64,000 nt of DNA from CADEED01 sp020442965 (GTDB lineage: Bacteria; Pseudomonadota; Gammaproteobacteria; Steroidobacterales; Steroidobacteraceae). Where the stretch lies: contig JAWLAH010000008.1 in the NCBI GenBank assembly GCA_041395525.1, positions 41,007 to 105,006 of the forward strand, written 5' to 3'. Numbering within the stretch: the stretch's first letter is position 1; each line of letters begins with the position of its first letter. The notes under the pieces are model-generated. The model did no database searches, was not told the DNA's origin, and saw nothing but the letters and a program-made list of their open reading frames with translations. A program made the translations under genes and the position numbers. Below are positions 61,112 to 64,000 of this stretch, piece by piece.

Positions 61112-63109
61112 ATGTCGATAGCCACATCGACCACCGCGATCGCCACCGCGCCGAACGGCGCGGTGGCGGTTTTGTCCAGCAACAACGAGTTGCTCGCGAC
61201 CGTGCGCCGCGCCACCGCGCACGAGCACGAGGTCGTTACGGTTCGCGCCGATATCGACTTGGCTACAGAACTCATTGAAAAACGAGTGGGCGCCGTCCTG
61301 ATTGATAGCGCCGCGGTACGCGAGCCGGTCGATGTATTCGTTGAACGCATCAAGAGTCAATTTCCCGATCTCGTGCTGGTCGTTGCCGGCGGACCGGAAG
61401 ACCAGGCGGCACTGTCGCGGCACATTACCAGCAATCTGGTCTATCGGTTTCTGCATCGACCCGTATCGCAGGAACGCGTCCGGCTGTTTCTGGAAGCCGC
61501 ACTGCGCCGCCACGACGTCGAGCATGCGGAACTCGCAGATGCGCCTGCGCCTGCGACTGCGACAACCAACGCAAGTAGCACGATCGGCCGACCGTCAAAT
61601 AGCGTCTTGATCGGTGCCGGCGTCGTGTTGATCTTGTTAGCAGTGGCCGGCGGCTGGCTTGCGCTGCGCTCGCCGCCCGCGCCGGAAGTCAAGAAGGTGC
61701 AGGAAGCTCCCGTCGATCGAGCCGCGATCGAAGCCAATCGAATCGCCGGGCTGCTGGCAGCCGGCGACGCGGCTTACGTCAAGGGCGAATATCTTTCGCC
61801 CGCCGGCTCGGGTGCCGCCGATCGCTATCGCGCGATACTCGCGCTCGATCCTAACAATGCGAAAGCGCGGGCGGGAATCGAGCGCGTCGTCGACAAGCTG
61901 CTGTCCGCCGCGGAGGCTGCGCTGCTCGCGGAACAGGTCGACGAGGCGCAAGCGCAAATCGATGCAGCCATCTTGCTGGCCCCCGGCAGCAGCCGCGCGG
62001 CGTTTCTCGCGGTGCAAGTCAACAAGGAACGCGAGCGAACTGCGCTCGCGCAGACGCAATCGGACGCCCGCGGCAGCGCCAACGAACAGGCCGTCGGGTT
62101 CTTGCGCCTTGCCAGTCAACGCCTCGCAACTGGCAGTCTGATCGACCCGGCGCAAGACAACGCGCGCTTCTACATCGAAGCCGCGCGACGTGTCTCACCC
62201 AACGAACCGGGCCTCGCGAATGCCACCCGTGCACTGCAGACCGCCATGCTCGACCGCGCGAGCGTGGCCGCGGCTCGCGGTGATCTCGCCGATGCCGAGC
62301 GCTGGCTGGCCAACGCCGAGGAGGCCCGCGCCTCGCGCGCCGCGTTGGCGGAGGTCCGACGCACGTTGCAACAGGCGGAGATCACTAACAAAGCCGACAG
62401 GATCACCGCGCTCACCCAGTCGTTCCGCCAGGCGATCGCAACCAACCGCTTGCTCGAACCGCCCGACGACAATGCCCGGCAGTACTTCCGCGCACTCGTC
62501 GAGGCGGATCCGAGCCACCCGGCGACCGCTCAGGCGCGGCAGAACCTCGGCAGCGAGATGTTGAAGGAGGCGCGTATTTCGATCGGCCGCAATGATCTGG
62601 CCGGCGCCGAACGCTGGCTTGGCGAGGTCCGGACGATCGGCTACAACGGGCCGGAGACCGCGGCCGTAACACGAGATCTTGCCGTCGCGCTCGCCCGGGC
62701 CCCCGCTGCGGCCCCCAACGCTTCGGCCGCCCCGACAGCTACCCCCACAGGCGCCCCGGTACCCGATCCCGCCCGAGAGCCCGCCGGTGGCTCGGCGGCG
62801 GCGTCCGGCGCGCCTGGGTCGCCCGTCGTCGCCGCCAATACGCTTGAAAATGTGCGATTCGTACAACCCCGCTATCCGATCTCCGCGCGGACGCGCGGCA
62901 GCGAGGGTTGGGTGGACGTGGAATTCACCGTTGGCACCGACGGGTCGGTCGCGGACGCGCAGATCGTCGGCGCCGAACCAAAGGGCATTTTTGAGGACTC
63001 CGCCCTCGACGCCGTACGCCGCTGGCGCTACAAGCCTGTGATGAAGAACGGTACCGCCGTCGAACAGCGCGCACGGCTGCGCATTCGATTCAATACGACA
63101 GACGAGTAG
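61112..63109 (+). CDS. Receiver-like, TPR-like and TonB C-terminal domain membrane protein
   Basis: The 665-residue protein has an unusual order: a receiver-like domain without clear catalytic set (about 15-135, VGAVLIDSAAVREPVDVFV and FLHRPVSQERVRLFLEAAL), a TM helix (about 168-186), a long helical region with repeated ALDPNNAKAR- and ADPSHPA-type TPR-like units, a Pro/Ala linker and a TonB C-terminal domain (VRFVQPRYPISARTRGSEGW, GSVADAQIVGAEPKGIF, ALDAVRRWRYKP). Canonical TonB has its TM at the very start, so the receiver-like domain here is cytoplasmic. It is followed 9 bp later by a Ser/Thr kinase with a similar receiver-like start, suggesting joint signalling across the envelope. Confidence 0.82.
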   Translation: MSIATSTTAIATAPNGAVAVLSSNNELLATVRRATAHEHEVVTVRADIDLATELIEKRVGAVLIDSAAVREPVDVFVERIKSQFPDLVLVVAGGPEDQAALSRHITSNLVYRFLHRPVSQERVRLFLEAALRRHDVEHAELADAPAPATATTNASSTIGRPSNSVLIGAGVVLILLAVAGGWLALRSPPAPEVKKVQEAPVDRAAIEANRIAGLLAAGDAAYVKGEYLSPAGSGAADRYRAILALDPNNAKARAGIERVVDKLLSAAEAALLAEQVDEAQAQIDAAILLAPGSSRAAFLAVQVNKERERTALAQTQSDARGSANEQAVGFLRLASQRLATGSLIDPAQDNARFYIEAARRVSPNEPGLANATRALQTAMLDRASVAAARGDLADAERWLANAEEARASRAALAEVRRTLQQAEITNKADRITALTQSFRQAIATNRLLEPPDDNARQYFRALVEADPSHPATAQARQNLGSEMLKEARISIGRNDLAGAERWLGEVRTIGYNGPETAAVTRDLAVALARAPAAAPNASAAPTATPTGAPVPDPAREPAGGSAAASGAPGSPVVAANTLENVRFVQPRYPISARTRGSEGWVDVEFTVGTDGSVADAQIVGAEPKGIFEDSALDAVRRWRYKPVMKNGTAVEQRARLRIRFNTTDE

Positions 63110-63118
63110 TCAGCGCAC

Positions 63119-64000
63119 ATGGCTGATCGCTTTCTCATCGCCGTGGATGACGCGAAGTTTGGCGCGTGGCTACGACATTCGCTCGAGGCTGGCTGGCCAG
63201 CCGCCGAGCTGCGCGTCATGGATTTGGGCGAGCTGCGGCGGCTGCGCGCCGGCATTACGGTGCGGGACTTCGAGCTCGCGCTGGTTTGTCTCAAATTCGG
63301 CGAGACGCCCGAGGATACCGAATCTGGCGGTCTCGACTGGTTGCGGAAATTGCGTCACCAGCCCGCCTTTCCGCAGATCATAGTACTCGCCGATGGTGGG
63401 AGCGAGCTAACGGCGGTGCGTGCCATCCGGCTCGGCGTGCTTGATTACCTACCGAAGCGTTTACTAACACCCTTTCGATTGCAGAACGCGGTCCGGCTCG
63501 CGCTGCGGGCGATTCAGCGCGAACGACAGGATCGTGAAGAACGCCGTGCTCAGCAACCTGGCAGCAAGGCCGCCGCCCTACCGAGCGCCGTCCCAGTTGC
63601 AACGCCGGGCCCTGCGGCGGCGGCGAGTGCGCCACCCGCCACGAAGCCCGCGGCGGATGCAGATCTCGTGCCGGGATATACGATCCTGCAGCCACTGGGC
63701 GAATCGGAAGCAGCGTCCGTGTATCTCGCGATGAGCGTGGCGCTGGAGCGCAAAGTCGCGCTGAAGGTCAGCAAACGCGCCCGCGATGAATCGGGCGAAT
63801 CGGAAGATGGCGACTCGATCGCGGTCGAGCGCGCGGTGTTCGAACGCGAGTACCACGCGCTCGCCACCGTACATGATACGGCGGTGGTGCAGATCTTTGA
63901 CTACGGCTCGCACGACGGGCGCGAGTATCTCGCGATGGAGTATTACCCCTGCGGCGATCTCAAGGCGCGGTTGCAGCATCCCATAGCGCTCAACGAGGCG
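63119..64000 (+). CDS. Receiver-linked Ser/Thr protein kinase, 3' end outside window
   Basis: The frame is open from ATG 63119 to the window end (294 codons) and is cut there. Residues about 1-125 form a receiver-like domain (ELALVCLKFGETPED, QIIVLADGGS, GVLDYLPKRLLTPF with Lys in the usual place). After an Ala/Pro linker a eukaryotic-type kinase domain starts near residue 182: VPGYTILQPLGESEAASVYLA, catalytic Lys in RKVALKVSK, Glu in VFEREYHALATVHD, and hinge YLAMEYYPCGDL. The Gly-rich loop is reduced (GESEAA for GxGxxG). The HRD and DFG motifs lie beyond the window. It begins 9 bp after the TonB-C gene. Confidence 0.85.
   Translation, partial: MADRFLIAVDDAKFGAWLRHSLEAGWPAAELRVMDLGELRRLRAGITVRDFELALVCLKFGETPEDTESGGLDWLRKLRHQPAFPQIIVLADGGSELTAVRAIRLGVLDYLPKRLLTPFRLQNAVRLALRAIQRERQDREERRAQQPGSKAAALPSAVPVATPGPAAAASAPPATKPAADADLVPGYTILQPLGESEAASVYLAMSVALERKVALKVSKRARDESGESEDGDSIAVERAVFEREYHALATVHDTAVVQIFDYGSHDGREYLAMEYYPCGDLKARLQHPIALNEA

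Noticed and set aside
1..64000. CRISPR arrays, insertion sequences, integrases, toxin-antitoxin or restriction modules
   Set aside because: No spaced direct repeats, transposase motifs, terminal inverted repeats or defence-protein motifs were seen in any frame.

Overview
The window is GC-rich bacterial chromosome, about 62% G+C by eye, and densely coding on both strands. Gene content and order point to a gammaproteobacterium near the Xanthomonadales/Nevskiales/Steroidobacter lineages. The clues are a def-fmt-rsmB-DUF4390-ntrY-ntrX block, a LysM-dprA-smg-topA block, rlmJ, prlC, smg, a gspA-gspB pair, mlaE/F/D with a PqiC-like lipoprotein, and a FadE-type acyl-CoA dehydrogenase. This placement is inference from gene families; no rRNA or tRNA gene was seen. 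I saw no insertion sequence, prophage, integrase or CRISPR array, so this looks like ordinary chromosome with some accessory signalling and envelope modules.

Layout. 1-2.4 kb: the 3' end of an aldo/keto reductase, an exported SDR, then a c-di-GMP-I (GEMM) riboswitch ahead of a small Ig/Fn3 exported protein. 2.4-9.5 kb, minus strand: def, fmt, rsmB, DUF4390 gene, ntrY, ntrX, with very tight spacing. 9.7-15.3 kb, plus strand: LysM lipoprotein, dprA, smg, topA. 15.5-18.8 kb: a large secreted subtilase with a strong terminator. 19.0-25.0 kb, minus strand: a four-gene operon encoding a zinc-ribbon/degenerate-GGDEF protein, a processive family-2 glycosyltransferase, a TolC-like protein fused to a TIM-barrel domain, and an HlyD-like adaptor. 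I read this as an uncharacterised exopolysaccharide synthesis and export system. 25.1-34.4 kb: a small lipoprotein, SpoIIAA-like protein, rlmJ, an ECF sigma/anti-sigma pair, aroE, prlC, xth, an HD-domain protein, a VanY-like peptidase and a DsbA-family oxidoreductase. 34.5-39.8 kb: a PAS-GGDEF-EAL protein, a secreted protein of unknown function and a PLD-family protein. 39.8-43.3 kb: an MCE lipid-transport operon. 43.4-46.8 kb: a secreted repeat protein, then an ABC-2 exporter operon headed by a 52-residue membrane peptide and a GntR/YtrA-type repressor with a clear operator. 47.0-56.7 kb: a second ECF sigma/membrane protein pair, mdh, fadE, an isoprenylcysteine-methyltransferase-like protein, dinB and gspA-gspB. 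56.7-64 kb: rhodanese lipoprotein, dodecin, DUF4197, GNAT, an exported protein, a membrane endonuclease/phosphatase-family protein, then a receiver/TPR/TonB-C protein followed by a receiver-linked Ser/Thr kinase cut by the window end.

Themes. Second-messenger control recurs: a c-di-GMP riboswitch, an apparently bifunctional GGDEF-EAL protein, and a glycosyltransferase operon whose first gene carries a GGDEF fold without its catalytic motif. Several sensor or output proteins have lost catalytic residues (NtrX, the GGDEF-like protein, one PLD half-site). Convergent neighbours repeatedly overlap at their 3' ends by 20-40 bp.
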